Source: SFTH01 sp051878085 (GTDB lineage Bacteria > Bacillota > Clostridia > Christensenellales > Aristaeellaceae). Taken from it: 18,862 bases of DNA. The DNA lies in NCBI GenBank assembly GCA_051878085.1, contig JBJEJN010000039.1, positions 1-18,862 on the forward strand. Reading direction: 5' to 3'. Each line of letters starts with the position of its first letter. Positions within the stretch are counted from its first letter, which is position 1. A program made the translations under genes and the position numbers. This document shows, piece by piece, positions 1 to 6,890 of this stretch. The notes beneath the pieces are model-generated. The model had not been told where the DNA came from and searched no databases. It saw nothing but the letters and a program-made list of their open reading frames with translations.

Positions 1-939
1 CGCGCCCCGGTCGAAGTCCTGCACCGCCGCCGCCAGAATCTCCGATGCGCTGGCCGACATGCCGTTGATCAGCACCACCAGCGGGACATCCCAATACTCC
101 GCGTCCGAGCTGTAGGTGATGCGCTCCCCCGCGCGGTTCTCCACGTAGACCACCGTGCCCTCCGGCAGCAGCAGATCCGCAATCTCCACCACGTCGCTCA
201 GCAGTCCGCCGGGATTGTTGCGCAGATCTACCACCAGGCCCCGAACGTTTACCGCTTGCAGCTCCTCCATGGCCGCGCGGAAGCCCTCCACGTCATCACC
301 GCTGAACTGGCAGATCTCGATATAGCCGATGTTGCCCTCCAGCACGGCGGAATTGACGTTGGAGACGTGCACGTCGCCGCAGGTCAGCATGAGCTCGAGC
401 AGTTCGTCCTCCCGGCGCAGCTGGAGCTCCACCGTGCTGCCGCTCTCGCCGCGCATGCGGTCCACCGCGTCGCTGAGCTCCTCCGCGCTGCCGCCGCTGA
501 CCGGCACGCCGTCCACGGCGACGATCCGGTCGCCCGCCTGCGCGCCCGCAGCGTCCGCAGGGCCGCCCTCGTAGACGCGAATGATCTCGATCTCGCCGTC
601 CGCGTTGTTCTGCACCAGGATGCCCAGGCCGCTGTACATGCCCTCGCTCTGCGCGTCGTGGCGCTGCAGCTCGTCGGGCGTGTAGTAGAAGGTGTAGGGA
701 TCCTCCAGCGCGTACATCATGCCCCGGATTGCGCCCTCGATCAGCACGTCCTCGTCCACCTCCTGATAGTAATCCTCCACCAGCGTGCTGCGAATGGCCT
801 CCAGCCGCGCATAGCGGGAGAGCAGCTCCCCCACTCTGCCGACCCTGCCCGAGAGCAGCAGCACCGTGGTTGCACCCGCGGTGCAGGCGATCACCAGCAC
901 CCACATCAGCGCCAGCAGCAGCGCATTTCTTTTTCTCAT
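1..939 (-). CDS. ctpA: S41 family carboxyl-terminal processing protease, 3' end cut by window
   Basis: The minus frame opens at ATG 939 behind a clear AAGGAGG site and stays open to base 1, giving 313 residues. An N-terminal membrane anchor lies at about residues 6-30. A PDZ domain follows at about 100-180, with EGGPADAAGAQAGDRI and VDGVPV. The S41 protease core has LVVDLRNNPGGLL at about 235-247 and NGMSASASEI at 292-301. By family comparison the catalytic serine is S297. The paired lysine, usually about 25 residues later, lies beyond the window edge. Members of this family degrade or process extracytoplasmic proteins, and in spore formers some (CtpB) act in sporulation signalling, but nothing here assigns this one to that role. 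The gene starts only about 30 bases after a strong terminator and I see no promoter in the gap. Confidence 0.93.
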   Translation of the reverse strand, partial: MRKRNALLLALMWVLVIACTAGATTVLLLSGRVGRVGELLSRYARLEAIRSTLVEDYYQEVDEDVLIEGAIRGMMYALEDPYTFYYTPDELQRHDAQSEGMYSGLGILVQNNADGEIEIIRVYEGGPADAAGAQAGDRIVAVDGVPVSGGSAEELSDAVDRMRGESGSTVELQLRREDELLELMLTCGDVHVSNVNSAVLEGNIGYIEICQFSGDDVEGFRAAMEELQAVNVRGLVVDLRNNPGGLLSDVVEIADLLLPEGTVVYVENRAGERITYSSDAEYWDVPLVVLINGMSASASEILAAAVQDFDRGA

Positions 940-969
940 GCCCGCCTCCTTGATATATGTTATGGAAAA

Positions 970-994
970 CGCGACGGCCTGACTGGCCGTCGCG
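970..994 (-). terminator. Intrinsic terminator after the CdaR-like regulator
   Basis: A perfect 10-bp stem (CGCGACGGCC with GGCCGTCGCG) and a 5-base loop are followed on the minus strand by TTTTCC. It lies between the stop of the regulator at 1038 and the start of ctpA at 939, so ctpA expression from upstream would need read-through. Confidence 0.85.
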
Positions 995-1037
995 TCCGGT
1001 CTTTCCTATGGATTCTATGTTCTCCGATTCCGGCGGA

Positions 1038-2108
1038 TTACAGCCGGTTTTTGCGGGGCGTGGTGTTCTTTCCCAGCAGCATCATCATCTTGAAGGTGAC
1101 CGCGTCGTCGAAGTTGCGCAGATCCAGGCCGATGGCGCGCTGCACTTTCTCCAGGCGGTACACCAGCGTGTTGCGGTGGATGTAGAGCTTGCGCGCGGTC
1201 TCGGACAGGTTCAGGCTGTTGTCAAAGAAGGCCTCGATGGTGTGCACCATCTCGTCGTTGAACAGCCGCGCCGTCTTGCGGTTGAAGATCATGGAGTTGT
1301 AGCTGCTGCACATGTCGGTGGGCACGTCGCTGAGGAAGCGCTCCAGCAGCAGGTTGCGGTACACGAACACGTTGCGGTTGCTGTGGTAGATGCGGCCGAC
1401 GTTGATGGCGCTGCGGGCTTCCTCGTAGGCCTCCGGGATGCTGACGAGATCGTCGCGCGGGTTGGAGATGCCGACGTACACCGCCGTGCCGTTCTCCGTG
1501 AGGAAGCTCATCTCGATGGCCTTGGCGTACTCCTCCAGCTCGGCGAAGTTGACCTCCTCATCCACGCCCTTGAGCATGGCCAGGGAGTGACGGCCGACCT
1601 CAGCCAGCAGGTCGCCCTCGTCGTCCTTGCTGTCGTTGAGAATCTGCATGGCGGCCTCCGCCTCGATGTCCACGAAGTAGAAGTACAGCACGCAGCGCTT
1701 CTTTTCCACCGGGATGTTGTGCTCGGCGGCCAGCGCCTCAAACTCGGCGCTCTCGATTTCGCCGCGCAGCATCAGCCGCAGGGACTGCTCGCAGCTGGTG
1801 TGGCTCATGTCCTCGCGCAGGATCAGGTTGATCAGCTCCGCGCAGAGCACAGCACATTTTTTAATTTCTTCGCTGTCGCCCTGCAGGCAGATATAGATCG
1901 GCTGCTCCTCGGAGGTGCCGATCAGCGTCACGCCGCCGTAGATCAGCGGCATGGTGGGATTGGTGCGCATCGGTTCGGGCAGATTGAACACGCGCTGATC
2001 ACCCTCCGGCAGAATCACATTGCCGTTGGCGTCCAGCAGCAGCGCGGAAAGGTCGATCATATCCAGAATGCGGGCAATTTTGATGGTAATTCGATGATCC
2101 AGATACAT
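1038..2108 (-). CDS. CdaR/PucR-family transcriptional regulator
   Basis: This encodes about 356 residues from ATG 2108 (MYLDHRITIKIARILDMID). The frame extends further upstream to 2192, but that would start upstream of the predicted transcription start, so the ATG at 2108 is preferred although its ribosome site (AAGTGGA) is modest. The C-terminus carries the PucR-type helix-turn-helix: LNLSETARKLYIHRNTLVYRL, then a second helix with DLRNFDDAVTFKMMMLLGK. The N-terminal part resembles the sugar-diacid or ligand sensing region of CdaR regulators, and the middle resembles the degenerate GGDEF-like domain of that family. These proteins usually activate carbohydrate or purine catabolism genes. No such catabolic gene adjoins it, so its target is unknown. 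It has its own promoter and terminator. Confidence 0.85.
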   Translation of the reverse strand: MYLDHRITIKIARILDMIDLSALLLDANGNVILPEGDQRVFNLPEPMRTNPTMPLIYGGVTLIGTSEEQPIYICLQGDSEEIKKCAVLCAELINLILREDMSHTSCEQSLRLMLRGEIESAEFEALAAEHNIPVEKKRCVLYFYFVDIEAEAAMQILNDSKDDEGDLLAEVGRHSLAMLKGVDEEVNFAELEEYAKAIEMSFLTENGTAVYVGISNPRDDLVSIPEAYEEARSAINVGRIYHSNRNVFVYRNLLLERFLSDVPTDMCSSYNSMIFNRKTARLFNDEMVHTIEAFFDNSLNLSETARKLYIHRNTLVYRLEKVQRAIGLDLRNFDDAVTFKMMMLLGKNTTPRKNRL

Positions 2109-2163
2109 AATTTCCACTTGCCTTTCTGTGTAGATTGACGAAAATAAGCTCAACACAGCTCGA

Positions 2164-2192
2164 ATTATATTCCGATTTGTGCAAACCGTCAA
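2164..2192 (-). promoter_or_regulatory. Sigma-A promoter of the CdaR-like gene
   Basis: On the minus strand, TTGACG (2192-2187) and TATAAT (2169-2164) are separated by exactly 17 bases. Transcription would begin near 2157, leaving about 50 bases of leader before ATG 2108. Confidence 0.8.
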
Positions 2193-2295
2193 GCAATTTC
2201 CTGTTTCGTTTGGGAATATCTTGTAAATTTCGGGTCAAAAATCGTTTTCTATTTCATGCTTGCGCCACCCACCGGCCGCCGTATCTCCAACAAAA

Positions 2296-2317
2296 AACCG
2301 CCCCATACGGAGCGGTT
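2296..2317 (-). terminator. Intrinsic terminator of the infC-rpmI-rplT operon
   Basis: On the minus strand, AACCGCTCC-GTAT-GGGGCGGTT forms a 9-bp stem (one G-U pair) followed directly by TTTTTG. It begins 12 bases past the rplT stop codon. Confidence 0.88.
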
Positions 2318-2329
2318 CTGATGGATAAA

Positions 2330-2686
2330 TTACTTTACGGCTGCCTTTGCCTTCTCAGCCAGGGCTGCGAACGCTGCGGGATCAGAGATGGCCAGCTCGG
2401 AGAGCACCTTGCGGTTGATGTCCACGCCGGCGACCTTCAGGCCGTTCATCATCTTGGAATAGGACAGACCGTTGAGGCGGGCCGCCGCATTGATGCGGGC
2501 GATCCACAGGCGACGGAAGTCGCGCTTCTTCTGCTTGCGGCCGATATATGCATAACGCAGGGAACGGCGAACCTGTTCGCTGGCTGCACGATACTGTTTG
2601 CTCTTCGCGCCAAAGTAACCCTTGGCGAGCTTCATTACCTTACGCTTTTTCTTCTGTGCGTTCACCGCACGCTTAACTCTTGCCAT
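2330..2686 (-). CDS. rplT: 50S ribosomal protein L20
   Basis: This is a 118-residue protein of the length expected for bL20. It begins MARVKRAVNAQKKKRK and contains the conserved YIGRKQKKRDFRRLWIARIN segment. It binds 23S rRNA early in large-subunit assembly. In Bacillus subtilis L20 also represses its own operon through the infC leader RNA. Here it is the last gene of infC-rpmI-rplT, 15 bases after rpmI, and a terminator follows immediately. The leader hairpin upstream of infC fits the same feedback circuit. Confidence 0.98.
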   Translation of the reverse strand: MARVKRAVNAQKKKRKVMKLAKGYFGAKSKQYRAASEQVRRSLRYAYIGRKQKKRDFRRLWIARINAAARLNGLSYSKMMNGLKVAGVDINRKVLSELAISDPAAFAALAEKAKAAVK

Positions 2687-2701
2687 TCTTGATTCGCCTC
2701 C

Positions 2702-2899
2702 TTACTTGTACGGGATCAGTTTCTTCATGGTCGCGCCTTCGGTCTTGGTCAGGTACGCGGCCTTGCGCAGGTTACGGGTGCGCTTGGTGGGCTTCTTGGT
2801 CAGAATGTGACGCTTGAAGGCCTGCGCATGCTTCACCTTACCGGATTTGGTCAGATTGAAGCGCTTCGCAGCGCCCTTATGGGTTTTCTGCTTGGGCAT
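2702..2899 (-). CDS. rpmI: 50S ribosomal protein L35
   Basis: This 65-residue basic protein begins MPKQKTHKGAAKRFNLTKSG and ends with TMKKLIPYK, both typical of bL35. It is a structural protein of the large ribosomal subunit. It sits between infC and rplT, the usual order in Firmicutes, with an AGGAGG-type site (GAGGAGGAAA) 5 to 10 bases before ATG 2899. Confidence 0.98.
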   Translation of the reverse strand: MPKQKTHKGAAKRFNLTKSGKVKHAQAFKRHILTKKPTKRTRNLRKAAYLTKTEGATMKKLIPYK

Positions 2900-2931
2900 G
2901 GGGGTTTCCTCCTCTCATCTGTGGCTATGCG

Positions 2932-3444
2932 TTAATTCGCATCCTTGGGGGCAATGAACATCGACATGTTGCGGCCTTCGATCATCGGCTGTGTGTCAAT
3001 TGTTCCATAGTCCTTGATTCGCTCCGCAAAATCGCGCATGACCTCGCGTCCGATTTCGGAGTGGGTGATCTGGCGACCACGGAAGCGGATCGTTACCTTT
3101 ACCTTGTTGCCATCCTGAAGGAATTTGATGGCGTTCTTCACGCGAACGTCGATATCGTGATCCTCGATGGTAGCGGAAAGGCGCACCTCTTTAACCTCAA
3201 TGACCTTCTGATTCTTGCGAATCTCACGCTCACGCTTGGACTGCTCGAAGCGGTACTTGCCGTAGTCCATGAGCTTGCAGACCGGCGGTTTGGCCTGCGG
3301 CGCGATCTTGACCAGGTCGAGCTGCTGCTCGTCAGCCAGGTTCAAAGCCTGCCGGATGGGCATAACGCCCAGCTGTTCGCCGTTCTGATCCACGACGCGC
3401 ACCTCGCGGTCGCGAATCTCCTCGTTAATCATGAGATCGTTAAT
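2932..3444 (-). CDS. infC: Translation initiation factor IF-3, AUU start
   Basis: IF-3 binds the 30S subunit and proofreads the start codon and initiator tRNA. The protein has the N-terminal IF3 signature NEEIRDREVRVVDQNGEQLG and the C-terminal domain with VKVTIRFRGRQITHSEIG and ending PMIEGRNMSMFIAPKDAN. The start was chosen as ATT at 3444 because a strong GGGAGGTG site lies 7 bases before it and no ATG has proper spacing. The next ATG, at 3432, lies about 19 bases from that site. An AUU start gives 170 residues, a normal family length. AUU starts are classic for infC, where IF-3 discriminates against its own mRNA. A frame extending further upstream to 3501 would run through the attenuator hairpin and is rejected. 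Confidence 0.95.
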   Translation of the reverse strand: MNDLMINEEIRDREVRVVDQNGEQLGVMPIRQALNLADEQQLDLVKIAPQAKPPVCKLMDYGKYRFEQSKREREIRKNQKVIEVKEVRLSATIEDHDIDVRVKNAIKFLQDGNKVKVTIRFRGRQITHSEIGREVMRDFAERIKDYGTIDTQPMIEGRNMSMFIAPKDAN

Positions 3445-3583
3445 AAGGATGCACCTCCCATAAAAGTTCAGGTAATGAAAAAGAGCAGCGCGCAGCGCCA
3501 CTCTTCAAACACCCATGCAGGGTTATTTTCATAGGAACCGATGCATTGTTCACGCACGGTGAGAAGTGGACGCTTCTGCTTAC
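3445..3583 (-). promoter_or_regulatory. Structured leader of the infC operon, probable L20-responsive leader
   Basis: About 140 bases separate the predicted transcription start from the AUU codon. The leader contains a small hairpin (ACCC-TGCAT-GGGT) followed by an attenuator stem at 3481-3505. In Bacillus, an L20 leader upstream of infC uses L20 binding to favour premature termination. Position, layout and the operon match, but I have not fitted the L20 binding site itself. Confidence 0.6.
3477..3505 (-). terminator. Attenuator hairpin in the infC leader
   Basis: In the minus-strand RNA, AAGAGUGGCGC-UGC-GCGCUGCUCUU forms a continuous 11-bp stem (two G-U pairs) followed by UUUC. It lies about 35 bases before the infC start codon and would stop transcription before the coding region. 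Confidence 0.75.
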
Positions 3584-3589
3584 TGGATT

Positions 3590-3618
3590 ATTATAGCATG
3601 CTCCCCCCGTCCATGCAA
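3590..3618 (-). promoter_or_regulatory. Sigma-A promoter of infC-rpmI-rplT
   Basis: On the minus strand, TTGCAT (3618-3613), a 17-base spacer and TATAAT (3595-3590), with TGC just before the -10 giving an extended -10. Confidence 0.82.
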
Positions 3619-3642
3619 GGAGATTTTGCGTTAAGTTTTGCC

Positions 3643-4680
3643 TCAGCTGCGAATCCTCCCCACGAGACTGAATACGAGGAAGGCGCACAGGTTGACCAGC
3701 ACGATGCCCGCGCCCGCCGGAATGGAATACAGGCAGGAGAGCATGATGCCGATGACGAAGCACAGCACGGAGATCACCGCCGAGGAGATCAGCACATGGC
3801 GGAAGCGGGAGAACACCCGCATGGAGGTCAGCGCCGGGAAGATGATGAGGCTGGAGATCAGCATGGTGCCCATCATGCGCATGCCGATGACGATGGTCAC
3901 CGCCGTCAGTATGGCGATGAGCATGTTGTACAGCCCCGCGCGCGTACCCGTGGCCCGGGCGAAGGGCTCGTCGAAGGTCACGGCAAAGATGCGATTGCAG
4001 AACAGCACGAACAGCAGCAGCACCGCTGCGGACAGGCTGACCGAGAGGATCACGTCCGCCGAGCTCATGGCCAGGATGCTGCCGAACATGTAGTTCATCA
4101 CGTCCACATTCATGCCGCTGGTGAGGGACGTGACCAGCACGCCCACCGCCAGCGCACCGGTGGACAGGAGCGCGATGGCCGCGTCGCCCCGGATGCTGCT
4201 GCCCTCGTTGAGCCGCAGGATCAGGAAGGCCAGCGCGATGACGACCACCAGCGTGAACGGAAGCGGCGACGCGGAGATCGCGCCGCACAGCCCCGCGATG
4301 CCCTCGCGCAATCCCAGCGGCAGGAATTCCGGCAGGGATTGTGCCGTCACGAAGCCCAGCGAAGCCGCGATGGACAGCGCGCCGAAGCCCACGTGGGACA
4401 GGCCGTCGCCGATCATGGAATAGCGCTTGAGCACCAGGGTCACGCCCAGCAGCGCCGCGCACAGCGACACCAGCACGCCGACGATCAGCGCGCGCTGGAT
4501 GAAGCGGTACTGCAGATAGAGCCCCGCTTCCTGAACCGCCGCCGCAAGCGCATTGAAGTTGAACACCACCAGCAGCGCGACGAGCACGATCAGCGCAGCC
4601 AGCGTCACCGCCGCAGCGCGCCTGCTGCGCTGGCCCTTCGCCGGCGCTGTGAGCAGGCTCTCGAGAAATCTGCCCATCAC
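3643..4680 (-). CDS. znuB: Zinc/manganese ABC transporter permease (ABC-3 family)
   Basis: This is a hydrophobic protein of about 345 residues with roughly eight or nine membrane segments. It carries the family segment VLKRYSMIGDGLSHVGFGALSIA after the second membrane helix and MRMMGTMLISSLIIFPALTS near the C-terminus. It forms the membrane channel of a zinc- or manganese-type uptake system with the ATPase encoded just upstream. The frame starts with GTG 4680 followed by ATG 4677. Both overlap the ATPase stop codon, so translation is coupled, and either may be used. The N-terminal 20 residues are basic and probably cytoplasmic. Metal specificity cannot be read from the permease; zinc is inferred from the binding protein and regulator. 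Confidence 0.93.
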   Translation of the reverse strand: MMGRFLESLLTAPAKGQRSRRAAAVTLAALIVLVALLVVFNFNALAAAVQEAGLYLQYRFIQRALIVGVLVSLCAALLGVTLVLKRYSMIGDGLSHVGFGALSIAASLGFVTAQSLPEFLPLGLREGIAGLCGAISASPLPFTLVVVIALAFLILRLNEGSSIRGDAAIALLSTGALAVGVLVTSLTSGMNVDVMNYMFGSILAMSSADVILSVSLSAAVLLLFVLFCNRIFAVTFDEPFARATGTRAGLYNMLIAILTAVTIVIGMRMMGTMLISSLIIFPALTSMRVFSRFRHVLISSAVISVLCFVIGIMLSCLYSIPAGAGIVLVNLCAFLVFSLVGRIRS

Positions 4681-5369
4681 TCCACCATCCCTTCCATGCG
4701 CTGCCGCCGGTATTCCTCGATGGAACCGCAGAAGCTGACGCCGCGATCCACCACCAGCACCTTGTTGGCGTCCGCCATCGAGCCGTGCAGGTCGTGGGAA
4801 ACCATGACGACGCTGACCCCGTGCTCACGGTTGAGCCGCCGGATCAGGCCGTAGAGCTCCTGGGTGGAGCCCGGATCCAGGCCGGTCACCGGCTCGTCCA
4901 GCAGCAGCAGGGCGTCCGTGGCGCACAGCGCGCGCGCCAGCAGCACGCGCTGCTGCTGACCACCGGAGAGCGTGCGGTAGGACTTCTCGCTCAGGTTTTC
5001 GATGTCCAGCAGCGCCATCTTCTCGTGGGCCTTGCGCTGGAGGTTCTTTCCATAGAAGAAGCGCGATCCCAGCTGGTTGATGCAGCCGGAGAGCACGACC
5101 TCCTCCACGGAGGCCGGAAAATCCCGCTGCACCGCCGTCTGCTGGGGCAGATAGCCGATCTGGTTGCGCTTCAGGCCGTCGCCGTAGCGCACTGTTCCGG
5201 CGCAGGGATGCACCAGGCCGAGCATGGCGCGCATCAGCGTGGACTTGCCGGAGCCGTTCTCTCCGATGAGAACCATGTAGTCGCCCCGGTTCACCTGGTA
5301 GCTGACGTGCTCCACGGCGGGAACGCCCTCAAAGGCGATGGTCACATCCCGCAGGGTGATCAGGGCCAT
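4677..5369 (-). CDS. znuC: Zinc/manganese ABC transporter ATP-binding protein
   Basis: This is a 230-residue ABC ATPase of normal length. It has Walker A GENGSGKST (36-44), Q-loop glutamine in YLPQQT (Q76), signature LSGGQQQR (134-141), Walker B ALLLLDEP (153-160) and H-loop VSHD with H192. It energises the ZnuB-type permease. ATG 5369 follows an AGGAGG site that lies inside the 3' end of the upstream Fur-family gene, so the two coding regions overlap by 41 bases in different frames. Confidence 0.95.
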   Translation of the reverse strand: MALITLRDVTIAFEGVPAVEHVSYQVNRGDYMVLIGENGSGKSTLMRAMLGLVHPCAGTVRYGDGLKRNQIGYLPQQTAVQRDFPASVEEVVLSGCINQLGSRFFYGKNLQRKAHEKMALLDIENLSEKSYRTLSGGQQQRVLLARALCATDALLLLDEPVTGLDPGSTQELYGLIRRLNREHGVSVVMVSHDLHGSMADANKVLVVDRGVSFCGSIEEYRRQRMEGMVE

Positions 5370-5790
5370 GCTCCGCGCCTCCTTTCTGTTCCGACGCGCA
5401 GCGCGCGCAGATGCCCACGAGGATGGTCTCCCGGGGATCGACCTGGAAATTGTGCTCCGTGCGGATGTGCTGCGCCAGCGAATTCATCAAATCGCAGTTG
5501 ACGTGGTAGAGCTTGCCGCAGCTCTTGCACATCATGTGAAAATGCGCGTCGCATTCGGAGCTGTCGGCGATGTGCTGGTACTGCATCACGCCCTGGGCGC
5601 TCTGGTACTTGCGCACCCTGCCCTGCTCGGCAAGCTGCTCCAGAAAGCGGTACACGGTGGTGCGGCCGATCTTCTCGCCGTGCTCCTCCATCTCAAAGAC
5701 CAGCTCGTCCACGGAGTAGTGCTCCAGGTCGTGCTGCTTGAGAAAGGCCAGCATCTCCCGCTTCTGCCGCGTGTTGTACTCCCCGCGCAT
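5329..5790 (-). CDS. Fur-family metal-responsive repressor, probably Zur-like
   Basis: This 153-residue protein has the Fur winged helix with recognition helix IGRTTVYRFLEQLAEQG (41-57). It has the metal-binding dimerisation half with HFHMMC, and two CXXC pairs (C88/C91 and C128/C131) that normally hold a structural zinc. Its position between the metal-binding lipoprotein and the ATPase argues for control of this uptake operon, most simply as a zinc repressor. The C-terminus runs about 20 residues past the second CXXC pair and is rich in His, Cys and Asp (AEHGPDHPAGCDHRL). That tail is encoded in the overlap with the ATPase gene. Zur, PerR and Fur cannot be separated firmly by eye. Confidence 0.9.
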   Translation of the reverse strand: MRGEYNTRQKREMLAFLKQHDLEHYSVDELVFEMEEHGEKIGRTTVYRFLEQLAEQGRVRKYQSAQGVMQYQHIADSSECDAHFHMMCKSCGKLYHVNCDLMNSLAQHIRTEHNFQVDPRETILVGICARCASEQKGGAEHGPDHPAGCDHRL

Positions 5791-5791
5791 C

Positions 5792-6721
5792 TCAGTTCAA
5801 GCCCTCCTGAAGCGCCGCGACGTTGCGCTGCATCAAGCTTACGTAGGTCTCGCCCGCGGCGAAATCGCTCTCCGTCACATTCTGCATGGAGTAGAAGGTG
5901 CGCACCTGCGCGCCCGTCTCGGCGGAGATGGCCTGTGCCGTCCGTCCGTTGCTCAGTTCCAGCACGTAGATCACGGGAATGCCATCGGAGACCACGCGGT
6001 CGATCAGCGCGGCGATGGTCTTTGCGCTGGGTTCGCTCTCTGAGGAGCAGGACGGGAAGGCCGCGCACCAATCCAGGCCGTACTCCCTTGCGAAGTACAG
6101 CAGCGGAAAGCGATCCGCGAAGATCACTTCCCGGCGCGCGGCATTTGCCACCACATCCCGAATCTGCGCATCCAGCGTTTCGATTTCCGAGATATAGGCC
6201 GAAGCGTTTTCGCGATAGAGCGCCTCGTTCTCCGGATCGATTTCACACAGCGCGTCCGCCATCGCGTTCACCATGGCACAGGCATTGACCGGAGACGTCC
6301 AGATGTGCTCGTCGTACTCTACCTCGTCGTGATGCTCGTCCTCCGCACCGTGGTCGTGCTCCGCCTCGATGCCCTCCACGCAGTCGAAAAAGCGCAGGGT
6401 TCGGGGCGCGTCGGCGCCAAAGGAGCTGAGGATGTCCGTCACCCATGCGTCACTCTCGCCGCCCACATACGCGAAGAGATCGCAAGCCGCCAGCGACAGG
6501 ATGTCCGACGGCGTGGGCTCAAAGGCGTGCACCTCTGCGCCGGGCTTGATCAAAAGTTGAATCTCCGCCCGATCTCCCGCAACGGCGCGCGCAACGTCGT
6601 AGCAGGGAAAGCTGGTGCAGACGATGCTGCGCTTCTGCTCCGCCGCATGCGCCGTTTCCAGCGCGCAGGCAGTCAGTGCAAGCAGCAGTGCGATGCAAAT
6701 GAGGGTTTTGAGCTTCCGCAT
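5792..6721 (-). CDS. znuA: Zinc/manganese ABC transporter substrate-binding lipoprotein
   Basis: This is a 309-residue cluster A-I (TroA/ZnuA-like) binding protein. A lipobox, LTAC, gives a lipidated C19. Likely metal ligands are H65 in GAEVHAFEP and H139 in DEHIWTSP. A His/Asp/Glu-rich loop at about 120-139 (EAEHDHGAEDEHHDE) is typical of zinc-type members. The position that is usually a third histidine (HDAFGY in ZnuA) is here in ADRFPLLYFAREYGL, so D203 may replace it. ATG 6721 has an AGGAGA site. It is the first gene of the operon, and the Fur-family gene starts one base after its stop codon. Confidence 0.93.
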   Translation of the reverse strand: MRKLKTLICIALLLALTACALETAHAAEQKRSIVCTSFPCYDVARAVAGDRAEIQLLIKPGAEVHAFEPTPSDILSLAACDLFAYVGGESDAWVTDILSSFGADAPRTLRFFDCVEGIEAEHDHGAEDEHHDEVEYDEHIWTSPVNACAMVNAMADALCEIDPENEALYRENASAYISEIETLDAQIRDVVANAARREVIFADRFPLLYFAREYGLDWCAAFPSCSSESEPSAKTIAALIDRVVSDGIPVIYVLELSNGRTAQAISAETGAQVRTFYSMQNVTESDFAAGETYVSLMQRNVAALQEGLN

Positions 6722-6735
6722 GGATTGTCTCTCCT

Positions 6736-6767
6736 AAAATCGATTTTGAAATTCAATTCCGATTTCA
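6736..6767 (-). promoter_or_regulatory. Palindromic candidate operator for the Fur-family repressor
   Basis: Two palindromes cover the expected start of transcription. One is AAAATCGATTTT (6736-6747, perfect). The other is a 21-base element with TGAAAT and ATTTCA ends (6747-6767). The minus strand also reads GAAATCGGAAT, close to the Bacillus Zur half-site TAAATCGTAAT. Repressor identity is inferred from the linked regulator. Confidence 0.6.
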
Positions 6768-6768
6768 T

Positions 6769-6797
6769 ATTATAATGCCCCGTGCGGCGCTTGTCAA
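6769..6797 (-). promoter_or_regulatory. Consensus sigma-A promoter of the metal-uptake operon
   Basis: On the minus strand a perfect TTGACA (6797-6792), a 17-base spacer and a perfect TATAAT (6774-6769). Such a strong promoter is usual where a repressor sets the level. Confidence 0.9.
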
Positions 6798-6857
6798 TTC
6801 ATTCTCCCGCATTCGCCGGAAAAACTTGTGTGAATTGTGCGTCTCTAGGCATGAGAA

Positions 6858-6883
6858 AGGAGCTCCGCCGAAGCGGAGCTCCT
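6858..6883 (-). terminator. Terminator of the mgl operon
   Basis: On the minus strand AGGAGCTCCGC-TTCG-GCGGAGCTCCT gives an 11-bp stem with a UUCG tetraloop and is followed by TTCTC. It starts 8 bases after the stop codon of the small membrane protein. Confidence 0.85.
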
Positions 6884-6890
6884 CAACAGA

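Noticed and set aside
957..2138. Long plus-strand open frame opposite the CdaR-like regulator
   Set aside because: Antisense shadow of a high-GC gene: His/Val/Ala/Gln-rich, no ribosome site, and it crosses the terminator at 970.
3445..3501. Upstream extension of infC to 3501
   Set aside because: The extension would translate the attenuator hairpin and ignores the well-placed GGGAGGTG site.
3541..4854. 437-codon plus-strand open frame opposite the znuB/znuC genes
   Set aside because: Composition is a repetitive His/Gln/Arg/Asp mixture with no domain, and it lies over two certain ABC genes.
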